A stretch of DNA of 64,000 nucleotides, from positions 487,001-551,000 of the forward strand of contig NZ_OW485601.1 of the NCBI RefSeq assembly GCF_937425535.1. The letters are read 5' to 3'. The stretch comes from Rhodovastum atsumiense. Its GTDB lineage: Bacteria; Pseudomonadota; Alphaproteobacteria; Acetobacterales; Acetobacteraceae. Made by a program: the position numbers and the translations under genes. Each line of letters opens with the position of its first letter. Positions within the stretch are counted from its first letter, which is position 1. Of the stretch, positions 53,018-61,636 are shown one piece after another. Under the pieces are notes generated by a model. That model was not told the DNA's origin, ran no database searches, and was given only the letters and a program-made list of their open reading frames with translations.

Positions 53018-53914
53018 ATGCGACCGCTCAACCCCGCCCCCAACGCCGCCTGGGCCGCCGTGCTGTCGTTTTTCGTGCCGGGACTCGGGCAGGTGTACGC
53101 GCAGCGCTATCGTGCCGCCCTCGGCTTCGCGCTCGCGTCGATCGCCAATGCCACGGCCTTCGTCGCGGTCACCGGCGCGACCTTGCTCTCGCCGGCGGTG
53201 CTCGCGGCCACGCTCGGCATGGTACTGTTCACGATCGCGCTGAACGGTGCCGCCGCCCTGCATGCCTGGCACGCGGTGCGGCACGGCCATGACTGGGTGC
53301 GCCCCGGATGGCGCCGCTCCACCTGGACCTGGGGCGTAGTGCTGGTCGCCATCAGCCTTGGCTTCGAGATCCTGCCGGAAGATCTCGGCTGGAGCGCCTT
53401 CACGGTGCCCTCGTCGTCGATGCTGCCGACGCTGCAGGTCGGCGACCGCTTCATCGCCGATGGCAGCGAGGCGGCGCGCGCGGCGTTGCAGCCGGGCGAC
53501 GTCATCGTCTTCCGCCTGCCGCGCGATCCCAGCGTCGATTATGTCAAGCGCCTCGTCGCCCTGCCCGGCCAGACGGTGCAGATGCAGCACGGCCGTCTGA
53601 TGATCGACGGACGCGAGGTGCCGCAGGAGGATCTCGGCGCCGCTGCCCCCGGCACCTATCGCCGGCGCCTGACGCTGCCGGACGGACACAGCTACGTGGT
53701 GCTGAAAACCGAAGCCGGCAGCGTGCTCGACGACACCCCGGCCACCACGCTCGGGCCGGACGAGCTGTTCGTCATGGGAGACAATCTCGATGACAGCCTC
53801 GACAGCCGCGTGCCCTCGGCGGTGGGGCTGGTGCCGCGGGAGCTGGTGATCGGCCGCGCCGCCGTCATCTTCTGGTCCAGGGATGCCGGGCGTATCGGGC
53901 AGGCAATCCGCTGA
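53018..53914 (+). CDS. lepB: Signal peptidase I with extra membrane domain
   Basis: 298 aa from ATG 53018. Residues 1-110 carry three or four hydrophobic segments and begin with an NAAWAAVLSFFVPGLGQVY motif, a TM2-like module often fused to signal peptidases. The catalytic domain follows: nucleophile S134 in PSSSMLPTL, general base K177 in VDYVKRLVALPGQ and the box MGDNLDDSLDSR. It cleaves Sec/Tat signal peptides at the outer face of the inner membrane. It may be a second enzyme rather than the housekeeping copy, given the lack of rnc/era neighbours. Confidence 0.88.
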   Translation: MRPLNPAPNAAWAAVLSFFVPGLGQVYAQRYRAALGFALASIANATAFVAVTGATLLSPAVLAATLGMVLFTIALNGAAALHAWHAVRHGHDWVRPGWRRSTWTWGVVLVAISLGFEILPEDLGWSAFTVPSSSMLPTLQVGDRFIADGSEAARAALQPGDVIVFRLPRDPSVDYVKRLVALPGQTVQMQHGRLMIDGREVPQEDLGAAAPGTYRRRLTLPDGHSYVVLKTEAGSVLDDTPATTLGPDELFVMGDNLDDSLDSRVPSAVGLVPRELVIGRAAVIFWSRDAGRIGQAIR

Positions 53915-54137
53915 GCACGTGGTCGTCAACACATGGTCGTCACGGGGCCCGACCATTGCAGACGACACGAGGCCGCAGTTGCGGCGGCAACGGCGCATGC
54001 TTATGCTGCGGCCGCTGCGATGCGTCCGACACATGTGTGATCTTCGCCAGACGCGAGTCGGATCCGCCCTGCAGCACGCGCAGCCCCGAAGGGGGCGCTC
54101 GTGTCGTCAACCAGGCCTTTCAGGACGGGGACGTACG

Positions 54138-54299
54138 ATGCAATACGTGAACTATCTCCGCGAGCAGGCCACCCAGTTCCGCGACCGCGCCGTCCAGGAA
54201 CCGGAAGCAGACGAAGCGACACTCCGCGAGCTGAAGGAGTTGGCCGAAACCTGCGAAGAAGTCGCGGCCGAGTGGGAAGCCAAGCACCCCGCCGGTTGA
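54138..54299 (+). CDS. Small acidic helical protein
   Basis: 53 aa: starts MQYVNYLREQATQFRDRAV and ends AEEWEAKHPAG-like, rich in Glu with heptad-like Leu spacing, so probably a short coiled coil. The ribosome site is weak (GACGGGG). Similar tiny proteins are common in this bacterial group. It lies in a 467-bp stretch between lepB and the GFA gene. No function recognised. Confidence 0.55.
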   Translation: MQYVNYLREQATQFRDRAVQEPEADEATLRELKELAETCEEVAAEWEAKHPAG

Positions 54300-54381
54300 T
54301 CCCGGCCGGCTCCGGGGCGCATGCGCCATGCCGCATCGCTTCGGTGCCGGCACAAAAAGCGACCAGGGGGGAAACACAGCG

Positions 54382-54795
54382 ATGAGCATGGTTTCGGGCG
54401 GGTGCCTGTGTGGCCGGATCCGCTACACGGCGACGGCAGCGCCGGCCTTCACCGGCATCTGCCATTGCCGTGATTGCCAGCGCGCCACCGGCTCCGCCTT
54501 CGGCACGGTCGTCGCCTTTCCCCGTGAAGCGGTCACCATCCTCGGTGATCTGCGGCACTATCAGGGGGCGGGCGATTCGGGACGTTCGATCACGCGTGGC
54601 TTCTGCCCGAATTGCGGATCAAGCCTGACCGTGGAAGTGACGACCACGCCCGAGCTGCTGCTGCTGGCAGCCGGCACGCTTGATGATCCCGCCGTGGTGC
54701 ACCCGACCGCCGAGATCTTCTGCGACAGCGCTCAGCCCTGGGTGCAGTTGCGGGGCGAGCGCCGCCGCTTTCCGCGTCAGGCCACCAGACGCTGA
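54382..54795 (+). CDS. GFA-family (Gfa/CENP-V fold) zinc protein
   Basis: 137 aa, behind a GGGGGGA site. Zinc-binding cysteines of the family are intact: GGCLCGRIRY, CHCRDCQRATGSAFGT and FCPNCGSSL. Members are often annotated as glutathione-dependent formaldehyde-activating enzyme, but most have no proven activity. Stand-alone gene. Confidence 0.85.
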   Translation: MSMVSGGCLCGRIRYTATAAPAFTGICHCRDCQRATGSAFGTVVAFPREAVTILGDLRHYQGAGDSGRSITRGFCPNCGSSLTVEVTTTPELLLLAAGTLDDPAVVHPTAEIFCDSAQPWVQLRGERRRFPRQATRR

Positions 54796-54808
54796 CGAAC
54801 GGTCCCGG

Positions 54809-54842
54809 CTGGGCCTCAGGATTTCCTGGGCCTCAGGATTTC
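54809..54842. repeat. 17-bp tandem duplication
   Basis: CTGGGCCTCAGGATTTC occurs twice without a gap, at 54809-54825 and 54826-54842. It lies at the 3' end of the possible small gene 54833-55060. Confidence 0.85.
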
Positions 54843-55060
54843 GTCCGCGGGTCATGGGTATGATGCAGATCCCGTTCCCCGCCGCCGCCGGAGTGCCGGC
54901 TGTTGCGACTGTTGGTGGGTGATCCGGGTTCCGCCGCGCCGGCATGCGTGCCGCCGCCCTTGTGGCCGGTTTCCTGCCGGTTCCTGCCCGGATGGTCCCG
55001 ATCCTGGTGACTGCTGCCGGGACCGCCGAAACGCCCGCTTTCCCCCCTGCTCCGGATCAT
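54833..55060 (-). CDS. Possible small hydrophilic protein
   Basis: 75 aa from ATG 55060, 2 bp after the stop of the next upstream small gene (TGATCATG), so translational coupling is possible. Composition is Gly/Arg/His/Ser-rich and disordered (SSHQDRDHPGRNRQETGHKG). Coding evidence is weak; the 17-bp duplication falls across its end. Confidence 0.35.
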   Translation of the reverse strand: MIRSRGESGRFGGPGSSHQDRDHPGRNRQETGHKGGGTHAGAAEPGSPTNSRNSRHSGGGGERDLHHTHDPRTKS

Positions 55061-55062
55061 GA

Positions 55063-55245
55063 TCAGCGGTCCTGCTGATGACCCTGATGGGTCGTGTTCT
55101 GCTTGATATTGCCCTGGCGGCCCTGTTCCGCGGTGTTCGGGTCCCGCGGCGGCCGCACCTCTCCGCCATGGCGCTGGGCGGGGGATGCACCGGTCGCCTT
55201 GTCACTGCGCTGGTCCGGGGGCACCGGAGGCAGATGTGCGGTCAT
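55063..55245 (-). CDS. Small conserved disordered protein
   Basis: 60 aa from ATG 55245 with a strong AAAGGAGAA site. The C-terminus GRQGNIKQNTTHQGHQQDR is a pattern I recognise from many small alphaproteobacterial proteins of unknown function. Hydrophilic, without membrane segments. Stands 73 bp after the HD gene on the same strand and may be co-transcribed with it. Confidence 0.7.
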   Translation of the reverse strand: MTAHLPPVPPDQRSDKATGASPAQRHGGEVRPPRDPNTAEQGRQGNIKQNTTHQGHQQDR

Positions 55246-55318
55246 GCCGGTTCTCCTTTGGCGATTGTCGTACACAACGACCCTCGCCACCGGCCGGTTG
55301 CGCGCCGCGTTGCGCCGG

Positions 55319-55963
55319 TCAGCCGAGTTCCTGCTCGAAACCGGCAAGGAACGTGGCAATGACCTGCGTCCGCTGCGCGGCCATGCGCGCGCCGGTGCCG
55401 GTCTGGAAACCATCCGCAAGCCGCAGCAGCTTGGCGCGGAAATGGTCGAGCGCGTAATGCGCATCGTCCAGTTGCCGCCGCTCCGCCCGGATGTCCCAGG
55501 GATCGTACAGCGCCGAGCCCAGTCGGCCACCGGTGTAGAAGCAACGGGCGATGCCAATATGGCCGATCGCATCCAGCCGGTCGGCATCCTGCAGCACGCG
55601 GGCCTCGAGCGAAGCCGGCGCGATGCCGGCCGAGAAGCTGTGCGCGGCGATGGCGTGCGCCACTGCCTCGATCCGCTCCGCCGGCCAGCCGAGGTCCCCC
55701 AGGATGTCCCGTGCCCGGTCGGCAGCCAGGCGCGATGCCTGCGCGCGCAAAGGCGAGGATTTTTCCACCGCCACGCAATCATGCAGCAGCACCGCCGCGG
55801 CAAGCACGTCTCCGGCGCCGCCTTCCACGGCGGCGATCGCCTGGGCGTTGCGCCAGACCCGCAGCAGATGGGCCAGGTCGTGGGCGCCGTCGTCGCCGGC
55901 ATCGAGCCGGGGCAGCAACCGTGCGGCCAGGGCCACATGGGGCGTGAAAGCGTCGGGGCTCAT
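55319..55963 (-). CDS. HD-domain phosphohydrolase
   Basis: 214 aa from ATG 55963. The HD metal-site series is visible: H in DGAHDLAHLLRVWRNA, the HD pair in VLLHDCVAVEK and the late D in VLQDADRLDAIGHIG. It matches the short YedJ/PF01966-type phosphohydrolases, probably acting on a small phosphorylated substrate such as a nucleotide. Upstream in-frame sequence to 56269 is unconserved. The 359-bp gap 55964-56322 up to the pfp-like gene shows no other gene. Confidence 0.85.
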   Translation of the reverse strand: MSPDAFTPHVALAARLLPRLDAGDDGAHDLAHLLRVWRNAQAIAAVEGGAGDVLAAAVLLHDCVAVEKSSPLRAQASRLAADRARDILGDLGWPAERIEAVAHAIAAHSFSAGIAPASLEARVLQDADRLDAIGHIGIARCFYTGGRLGSALYDPWDIRAERRQLDDAHYALDHFRAKLLRLADGFQTGTGARMAAQRTQVIATFLAGFEQELG

Positions 55964-56322
55964 GCGGGCCGCCGTGAACCCGCTCGCCACATCCGCCGGC
56001 ACGGGTCCGCACGACCGGCGCCGCTTCGAACAGAGTGACCCGTGACGGTCGATGGCATGATCATGTGATCCTTCATTCACCTTCGCTGTGCGTTGCGTTT
56101 GCCCGGGCGCGATGCCGCCGACAAGGCCGTCTGCGCGCATAACTGGCGATGACCACCGGCCATATAAAACCCACAGGTGCCCGAAGGGTGATGCAAATCT
56201 GGTCACGGGCGATCCGGATTCGATACCGGACGGGAAAGAAGATTTACGGCCCGCGCGGCAATCGCCCATACTGACGCGACGAAGACGGCCGCCCCAACGC
56301 CTTCCCAGCGGAGAAATGTGCC

Positions 56323-57534
56323 GTGCTACAAGGAAAAGTTCTGGTGGCCCAGGGCGGTGGTCCGACCGCGGTCATCAATCAGTCGCTCGTCGGCGTGGTG
56401 CTGGAGGCGCGGAAATTCCGCAATGTCAGCCTGGTCTACGGGGCGCTGCATGGCGTGCGTGGCATCATCGACGAGGACTTCGTCGATCTGACCCAGGAAA
56501 CCACGCATAATCTGGAAATGGTCGGCGAGACGCCCTCCTCCGCGCTCGGCTCGACGCGGGACAAGCCGGATCTGAAATATTGCCAGGAGATCTTCAGGGT
56601 CCTGAAGGCGCACCAGATCCGTTATTTCTTCTATATCGGCGGCAATGATTCCTCCGACACGATCCGCATCGTCGCCGAGGAAGCGCAGAAGGCCAATCAC
56701 CCGATCCGCTGCGTGCACATCCCGAAGACGATCGACAACGACGTGATGCTGAACGACCACACGCCCGGCTTTCCGTCCGCCGCGCGCTTCGTCACGCAGG
56801 CCTTCCTTGGCGCCAACCTGGATAACCGTTCGCTGCCGGGCGTCTATATCGGCGTGGTCATGGGCCGCCATGCCGGGTTCCTGACCGCCGCCGCGGCGCT
56901 CGGCAAGAAGTTCCCTGACGACGGCCCGCACATGATCTACCTGCCGGAACGCACCTTCCGGCTCGACGCCTTCCTGACCGACGTGAAACGCGCGATCGAA
57001 ACCTACGGCCGCTGCGTGGTCGCGGTGTCCGAGGGCATCCACGACGATTCCGGCACCCCGATCGCGCTGCAGCTCGCCCGGCAGATCGAGCGCGACGCGC
57101 ATGGCAATGTCCAGCTCTCCGGCAGCGGCGCCCTGGCCGGGCTGCTGTGCGACCAGGTCAAGGACAGGCTTGGCATCAGCCGCGTCCGCGCCGACACGCT
57201 CGGCTACCTGCAGCGTTCCTTCATCGGCTGCGTCTCCGATGTCGACCAGCGCGAGGCGCGCGAAGCCGGCGAGAAGGCGGTGCAGTATGCCATGTGGGGC
57301 GAGACCAACGGTTCGGTGACGATCGAGCGGACCGGGTATTATTCGGTGGATTACCGGCTGGTGCCGCTGGAAGCGGTGGCCGGCAAGACCCGCACCATGC
57401 CTGATGAATTCATCGCCGCCAGCGGCACCGACGTGACCGACGCCTATCGGCTCTATCTTCGTCCGCTGCTCGGCAAGTCGATGCCGGACGCCTACCGCCT
57501 GCGGCAGAACAGGGTCGCGAAGATCCTGAAGTAA
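56323..57534 (+). CDS. pfp: PPi-type 6-phosphofructokinase
   Basis: 403 aa from GTG 56323, with GGAG 12 bp before. Phosphofructokinase fold: QGGGPTAVINQSL at the start, IGGNDSSDT in place of GGDGS, the catalytic PKTIDND, MGRHAGFL and SEGIHDD. The GGND/PKTIDND combination and length of about 400 aa are those of PPi-dependent enzymes, which interconvert fructose-6-phosphate and fructose-1,6-bisphosphate reversibly with pyrophosphate. Stand-alone gene, convergent with the LysR gene; GGCCGG-rich inverted repeats at 57537-57570 may end both transcripts. Confidence 0.88.
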   Translation: MLQGKVLVAQGGGPTAVINQSLVGVVLEARKFRNVSLVYGALHGVRGIIDEDFVDLTQETTHNLEMVGETPSSALGSTRDKPDLKYCQEIFRVLKAHQIRYFFYIGGNDSSDTIRIVAEEAQKANHPIRCVHIPKTIDNDVMLNDHTPGFPSAARFVTQAFLGANLDNRSLPGVYIGVVMGRHAGFLTAAAALGKKFPDDGPHMIYLPERTFRLDAFLTDVKRAIETYGRCVVAVSEGIHDDSGTPIALQLARQIERDAHGNVQLSGSGALAGLLCDQVKDRLGISRVRADTLGYLQRSFIGCVSDVDQREAREAGEKAVQYAMWGETNGSVTIERTGYYSVDYRLVPLEAVAGKTRTMPDEFIAASGTDVTDAYRLYLRPLLGKSMPDAYRLRQNRVAKILK

Positions 57535-57573
57535 AAGCGGCCGGCCGGCCGGCTTCCGGGCCGGCCAGCGGTC

Positions 57574-58539
57574 CTACCAGGGGGGGGACCCCGCGGTTTC
57601 CTCGACCGGCCGCACCGCCCCTTCCTCGTGTACGGCCGCGCTGCGGCGCCGGACCTCCTGGCGGAGATGGGCGATGAAATCGAGCGTCGCCGGCGCAAGC
57701 GTGGCGCCGGCCCGGTGCACCACCCCGAGCGAACGGCACAGCACCGGGTCGATCAGCCGCCGCCAGACCAGTCCGGATTCCGCCATCAGCGGCACGGTCA
57801 GTCCGGGCAGCGCGGTAATGCCAAGGCGCGCGTTCACCAGCGCCCGGGCCGTCGCCAGGAAACTGCACTCGAACAAGGGGGCGACCGGCAACCGGGCCTG
57901 GAGAAAGGCCGCATCGGTGCTGGCACGCACGCTCGATCCCTTCGACATGGCAATGAAAGACCGGTTGCCGAAGATACTCCAGGGCACCGCGCCCCCTTCA
58001 GCCAGGGGATCGTCCTTGCGGCAGACCAGCCCGAACTCGTCGGTCAGCAACGGATGGTAGACAAGCTGGCGATCGGGGCTGGGCTGCGCCGTCAGTCCGA
58101 TCTCGGCCAGCCCGTCCGCCACCGAATCATGCACCTGTCCCGAATGCGCATCGAGGATCTGGAAATCCACATCGGGACGGGTCTCGCGGAAATGCGCGAT
58201 GGTGCCGGGCAACAGCACCGCCGCCATGGACGGCAGGGTCGCGATCACCACGCGGCCACGCTGACCGGTGACGAAGCGCGACAGCTCGCTGAAGCTGCTT
58301 TCGAACTCGCGGACGATGCGCAGGGCGATCGGCCGGAGTTCCTGCCCGGCCGGGGTGAGCGTGACGTTGCGGGTATCGCGGTCCAGCAGACGTGCCCCGA
58401 GCGTTTCTTCCATCAACCTGATGGTGCGACTCAAAGCCGGTTGTGAAACCGCGAGCTGCGTGGCGGCTTCGCTGAAACTGAGCGTCTCGGCCACGCGCAG
58501 GAAGGCGGCGAGTTGTTGTGGGGTTATATTGATGCGCAT
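57574..58539 (-). CDS. LysR-family transcriptional regulator
   Basis: 321 aa. N-terminal winged HTH (residues about 5-64: LAAFLRVAETLSFSEAATQL, AVSQPALSRTIRLMEE) and a periplasmic-binding-type effector domain (RVVIATLPSMAAVLLPGTIA). The C-terminal 25 residues are an unconserved tail. It lies directly after the catabolic operon on the same strand, separated by a palindromic repeat, and is the likely regulator of that operon; LysR proteins usually respond to a pathway intermediate. Confidence 0.9.
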   Translation of the reverse strand: MRINITPQQLAAFLRVAETLSFSEAATQLAVSQPALSRTIRLMEETLGARLLDRDTRNVTLTPAGQELRPIALRIVREFESSFSELSRFVTGQRGRVVIATLPSMAAVLLPGTIAHFRETRPDVDFQILDAHSGQVHDSVADGLAEIGLTAQPSPDRQLVYHPLLTDEFGLVCRKDDPLAEGGAVPWSIFGNRSFIAMSKGSSVRASTDAAFLQARLPVAPLFECSFLATARALVNARLGITALPGLTVPLMAESGLVWRRLIDPVLCRSLGVVHRAGATLAPATLDFIAHLRQEVRRRSAAVHEEGAVRPVEETAGSPPW

Positions 58540-58600
58540 TTTTTATGAGTTTGGCAAATTTCGCACTTTCACGCAATAATTGGCGGCATCTTCAGACCTC

Positions 58601-58677
58601 CCTGCCGCGCAGCGCTTTTGGGGTGCAGGGGCCTTGTGGCCCCTGCCGGGTCAAGGGCGGAGCCCTTGCCTTTCTTC
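58601..58677 (-). repeat. 3'-attached palindromic repeat, copy 4
   Basis: Begins about 5 bp after the thiolase stop. Modules, read from the thiolase: GGCAAGGGC-TCC-GCCCTTGACC and GCAGGGGCC-ACA-AGGCCCCTGC. The second stem has a compensated change (CAAGGG/CCCTTG to CAGGGG/CCCCTG), i.e. pairing is kept while sequence drifts. Confidence 0.85.
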
Positions 58678-58681
58678 CCCT

Positions 58682-59857
58682 TTATCTCTCGACCGCCAGC
58701 GCCACGCCCATGCCGCCGCCGATGCACAGCGTGGCCAGGCCCTTCTTCGCGTCGTGCTTCCGCATCTCGTGCAGCAGCGTCACCAGCACGCGGGCGCCGG
58801 AGGCCCCGATCGGATGGCCGATGGCGATGGCGCCGCCATTGACGTTCACCCGGGCGGTATCCCAGCCCAGATCCTTGTTCACGGCGCAGGCCTGGGCGGC
58901 GAAGGCTTCGTTGGCCTCGATCAGGTCGAGGTCACCCGGGGTCCAGCCGGCCCGCGCGAGTGCCTTGCGGGTGGCCGGGATCGGGCCGGTGCCCATCACC
59001 GCCGGATCGACCCCGGCGGTGGCGAAGGCGGCGATGCGCGCCAGCGGCGCCAGCCCGCGCCGGGACGCCTCGGCCGCAGAGGTCACCACCAGCACCGCCG
59101 CGCCGTCATTGATGCCGCTGGCATTGCCGGCAGTGACGGTGCCGTCCTTGCTGAAGGCCGGGCGCAGCTTCGCCATGCTCTCGGCCGAGGCGTCGTGGCG
59201 GATATACTCGTCCTGCTCCACCAGCACCTCGCCCTTGCGGCCCTTGACGGTAACCGGGGCGATCTCGTCGCGGAACCTGCCGGCCTTCTGCGCGGCGGCG
59301 GCCTTCTGCTGGCTGGCCAGGGCGAAGGCGTCCTGCTCCTCGCGGCTGATCCCGTAGGCGCGGGCCACGTTCTCGGCGGTGACGCCCATGTGGTAGCCAT
59401 TGAAGGCGTCCCACAGCCCGTCCCGGATCATGGTGTCGACCATGGCGAGGTCGCCCATCTTCTGTCCCGCGCGCAGCCAGGCCGCGTGGGTGGACTGGCT
59501 CATGCTCTCCTGTCCGCCGGCCAGCACGATCGCGCTCTCGCCGGTGCGGACCTGCTGGGCGGCCAGCGCCACGGCGCGCAGCCCCGAGCCGCAGACCTGG
59601 TTGATGCCGAAGGCGGTCTTGCCATCGGGGATGCCGGCGAGCCGGGCGGCTTGGCGGGCGGGGTTCTGCCCCTGGGCGGCGGTCAGCACCTGGCCGAGGA
59701 TCACCTCGTCCACGTCGCCGGCTTCGATGCCGGCCCGGGCGATCGCCGCCTGGATCGCCACGGCGCCGAGCGCGTGTGCCGGCAAGGTGCCAAGGCCCCC
59801 GTTGAAGCTGCCGACAGGCGTCCGTACCGCCGCGACGATGACGATGTCATGGGTCAT
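58682..59857 (-). CDS. Acetyl-CoA acetyltransferase (thiolase)
   Basis: 391 aa from ATG 59857. Catalytic residues of degradative/biosynthetic thiolases are all present: C89 (QVCGSG), H348 (GHPIG) and C378 (CIGGGMG). It would cleave a 3-ketoacyl-CoA, such as acetoacetyl-CoA, formed after the CoA-transferase step. Last enzyme gene of the operon, 36 bp after the CoA-transferase B gene. Confidence 0.94.
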   Translation of the reverse strand: MTHDIVIVAAVRTPVGSFNGGLGTLPAHALGAVAIQAAIARAGIEAGDVDEVILGQVLTAAQGQNPARQAARLAGIPDGKTAFGINQVCGSGLRAVALAAQQVRTGESAIVLAGGQESMSQSTHAAWLRAGQKMGDLAMVDTMIRDGLWDAFNGYHMGVTAENVARAYGISREEQDAFALASQQKAAAAQKAGRFRDEIAPVTVKGRKGEVLVEQDEYIRHDASAESMAKLRPAFSKDGTVTAGNASGINDGAAVLVVTSAAEASRRGLAPLARIAAFATAGVDPAVMGTGPIPATRKALARAGWTPGDLDLIEANEAFAAQACAVNKDLGWDTARVNVNGGAIAIGHPIGASGARVLVTLLHEMRKHDAKKGLATLCIGGGMGVALAVER

Positions 59858-59893
59858 CCGATGCACTCCTGTTCCTGCCACCAACCGTGCCGC

Positions 59894-60553
59894 TCAGGCT
59901 TCGCCGAACTGCATCACCGGCACATGATCCGGGATCAGCAACCGCGCCTCGGTGGCTTCCTGCAGCGCATCGCGGCTGACACCGGGCGCGATCTCGCGCA
60001 CCAGCAGGCCGTCGTCGGTGGGTTCGATGACGGCAAGCTCCGTCACCAGCAGGTCCACGCGCCGCAGCGACGTGATCGGCAGGGAGCACCGGCGCACCAC
60101 CTTGGGCGCCCCCTTGGCGGTGTGGGTCATGGCGACGATGACCCGCTTCGCGCCGGAGACGAGGTCCATGGCCCCGCCCATGCCGGGGACGATCTTGCCG
60201 GGCACCATCCAGTTGGCCAGCCGCCCCAGCTCGTCCACCTGCAAGCCACCGAGCACGGTCACCGAGAGATGCCCGCCCCGGATCAGCCCGAAGGAGAAAC
60301 AACTGTCGAAGGCACAGGCGCCGGGATAGGCCCCCATCAGGTTGCCGCCGGCATCGGTCATGAAGCCGGTCTCGAGCCCGGCACGCGGCGGCGGTGCCAT
60401 GCCGATCAGCCCGTGCTCGGCCTGGAAGAACACCTGCACGCCCGGCGGGATGTGGTTGGCCACCAGCGAGGGCATGCCGATGCCGAGATTGACCAGGTCG
60501 CCCGGCCGCAATTCCTGCGCCACCCGGCGGGTGATCAGCGTCTTCTCATGCAT
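59894..60553 (-). CDS. 3-oxoacid CoA-transferase, subunit B
   Basis: 219 aa from ATG 60553, overlapping subunit A by 8 bp. Catalytic Glu in [22 protein letters not shown] and [12 protein letters not shown] are family blocks. With subunit A it moves CoA from succinyl- or acetyl-CoA to the substrate acid. Confidence 0.93.
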   Translation of the reverse strand: MHEKTLITRRVAQELRPGDLVNLGIGMPSLVANHIPPGVQVFFQAEHGLIGMAPPPRAGLETGFMTDAGGNLMGAYPGACAFDSCFSFGLIRGGHLSVTVLGGLQVDELGRLANWMVPGKIVPGMGGAMDLVSGAKRVIVAMTHTAKGAPKVVRRCSLPITSLRRVDLLVTELAVIEPTDDGLLVREIAPGVSRDALQEATEARLLIPDHVPVMQFGEA

Positions 60554-61208
60554 GGCCCACGTTCCCCCCGGTGATGACATCGACCAGCGGATGCGGCGTG
60601 ACCACGTGATCGGGGGGAATGACGCCCACCGGCACGATGTCATGCGCCTCCGCGATCACGGTATCGGCCGCCATGGCCATCACCGGATTGAAGTTGCGCC
60701 CGGTCAGCTCGTATTCGAGATTGCCGAGGTAATCGGCACGATAGGCGGCGATCAGCGCGAAATCGGCGCGCAGCGGCAATTCCAGCAGGAAGCTGCGGCC
60801 ATCGATCTCGATGGTGCGCTTGCCTTCGGCGACCGCGGTGCCGAGCCCGGTCGCGGTCAGCACGCCGCCGAGCCCGTGCCCGCCCGCACGGATGCGCTCG
60901 GCGAAGCTGCCCTGCGGCGTCAGCTCCACCTCGATCTCGCCGGCGATCATCTTTTTCTGGGTCTCCGGATTGGTGCCGATATGCGTGGCGTGCAGCCGGC
61001 GCACGGCCCCCGCATCGATCAGCCGGCCAAGACCAAAGCCCGGACGGGCGGTGTCGTTGGCGATCAGCGTCAGGTCCTTGCGGCCCTGGCGGACGAGTTC
61101 GGCGATCAGCCGGTGCGGCGTGCCGCCGCCCATGAAGCCGCCGACCATGACCGAGGCACCGTCGGAAATCATCTCGACCGCTTCGGTGATATTCCTGGCC
61201 TTGTTCAC
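60546..61208 (-). CDS. 3-oxoacid CoA-transferase, subunit A
   Basis: 220 aa. Family blocks: [27 protein letters not shown] and [14 protein letters not shown]. Forms a heterotetramer with subunit B. A 108-bp gap (61209-61316) separates it from the AtuA-like small gene; GGAGGAGATACAC precedes its start. Confidence 0.93.
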   Translation of the reverse strand: MNKARNITEAVEMISDGASVMVGGFMGGGTPHRLIAELVRQGRKDLTLIANDTARPGFGLGRLIDAGAVRRLHATHIGTNPETQKKMIAGEIEVELTPQGSFAERIRAGGHGLGGVLTATGLGTAVAEGKRTIEIDGRSFLLELPLRADFALIAAYRADYLGNLEYELTGRNFNPVMAMAADTVIAEAHDIVPVGVIPPDHVVTPHPLVDVITGGNVGHA

Positions 61209-61316
61209 GTGTATCTCCTCCGGCGGGCAACTGCGCCGCCGGGACTGCGCGGGGACGCGGCCGGCCCATGCCAGGGGGCAGCCGCGTGCAGGCGGGTGGG
61301 AAAAGCGGAAGCCGGC

Positions 61317-61634
61317 TCAGCCGGCGAGGCTGTCGGGGATATCCATGTCGAGCAGCGCCGAGGCCAGGCACTTGCCGTGCGCATCGAGCGCCAGGGACCG
61401 CGTGACCCCGCCCCCGAGCGCCTGCTCCATCACGAAATTCAGCGCGCCCAGGCTTGGGATTTCGTAACGGACCACCTTGCCGCGCACCACCCCGGCGAAG
61501 TGCGCGCGCACCCGCTCGGCGGTGACAAAGGCGGCAAGCGCGGCATAGTGCTTCGGATCGAAGGCGATGAGCGAGATGTTGGAAATGTCGCCCTTGTCGC
61601 CGGTGCGCGAATGCGCGATGTCGCGAAGCTTCAT
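61317..61634 (-). CDS. AtuA C-terminal-like domain protein
   Basis: 105 aa. Starts MKLRDIAHSRTGDKGDISNI, the opening of the small domain that ends AtuA-type proteins; here it is a separate gene, 2 bp after the large partner. Probably forms one complex with it. Function in acyl-CoA or terpenoid acid breakdown is unproven. Confidence 0.85.
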   Translation of the reverse strand: MKLRDIAHSRTGDKGDISNISLIAFDPKHYAALAAFVTAERVRAHFAGVVRGKVVRYEIPSLGALNFVMEQALGGGVTRSLALDAHGKCLASALLDMDIPDSLAG

Positions 61635-61636
61635 GG

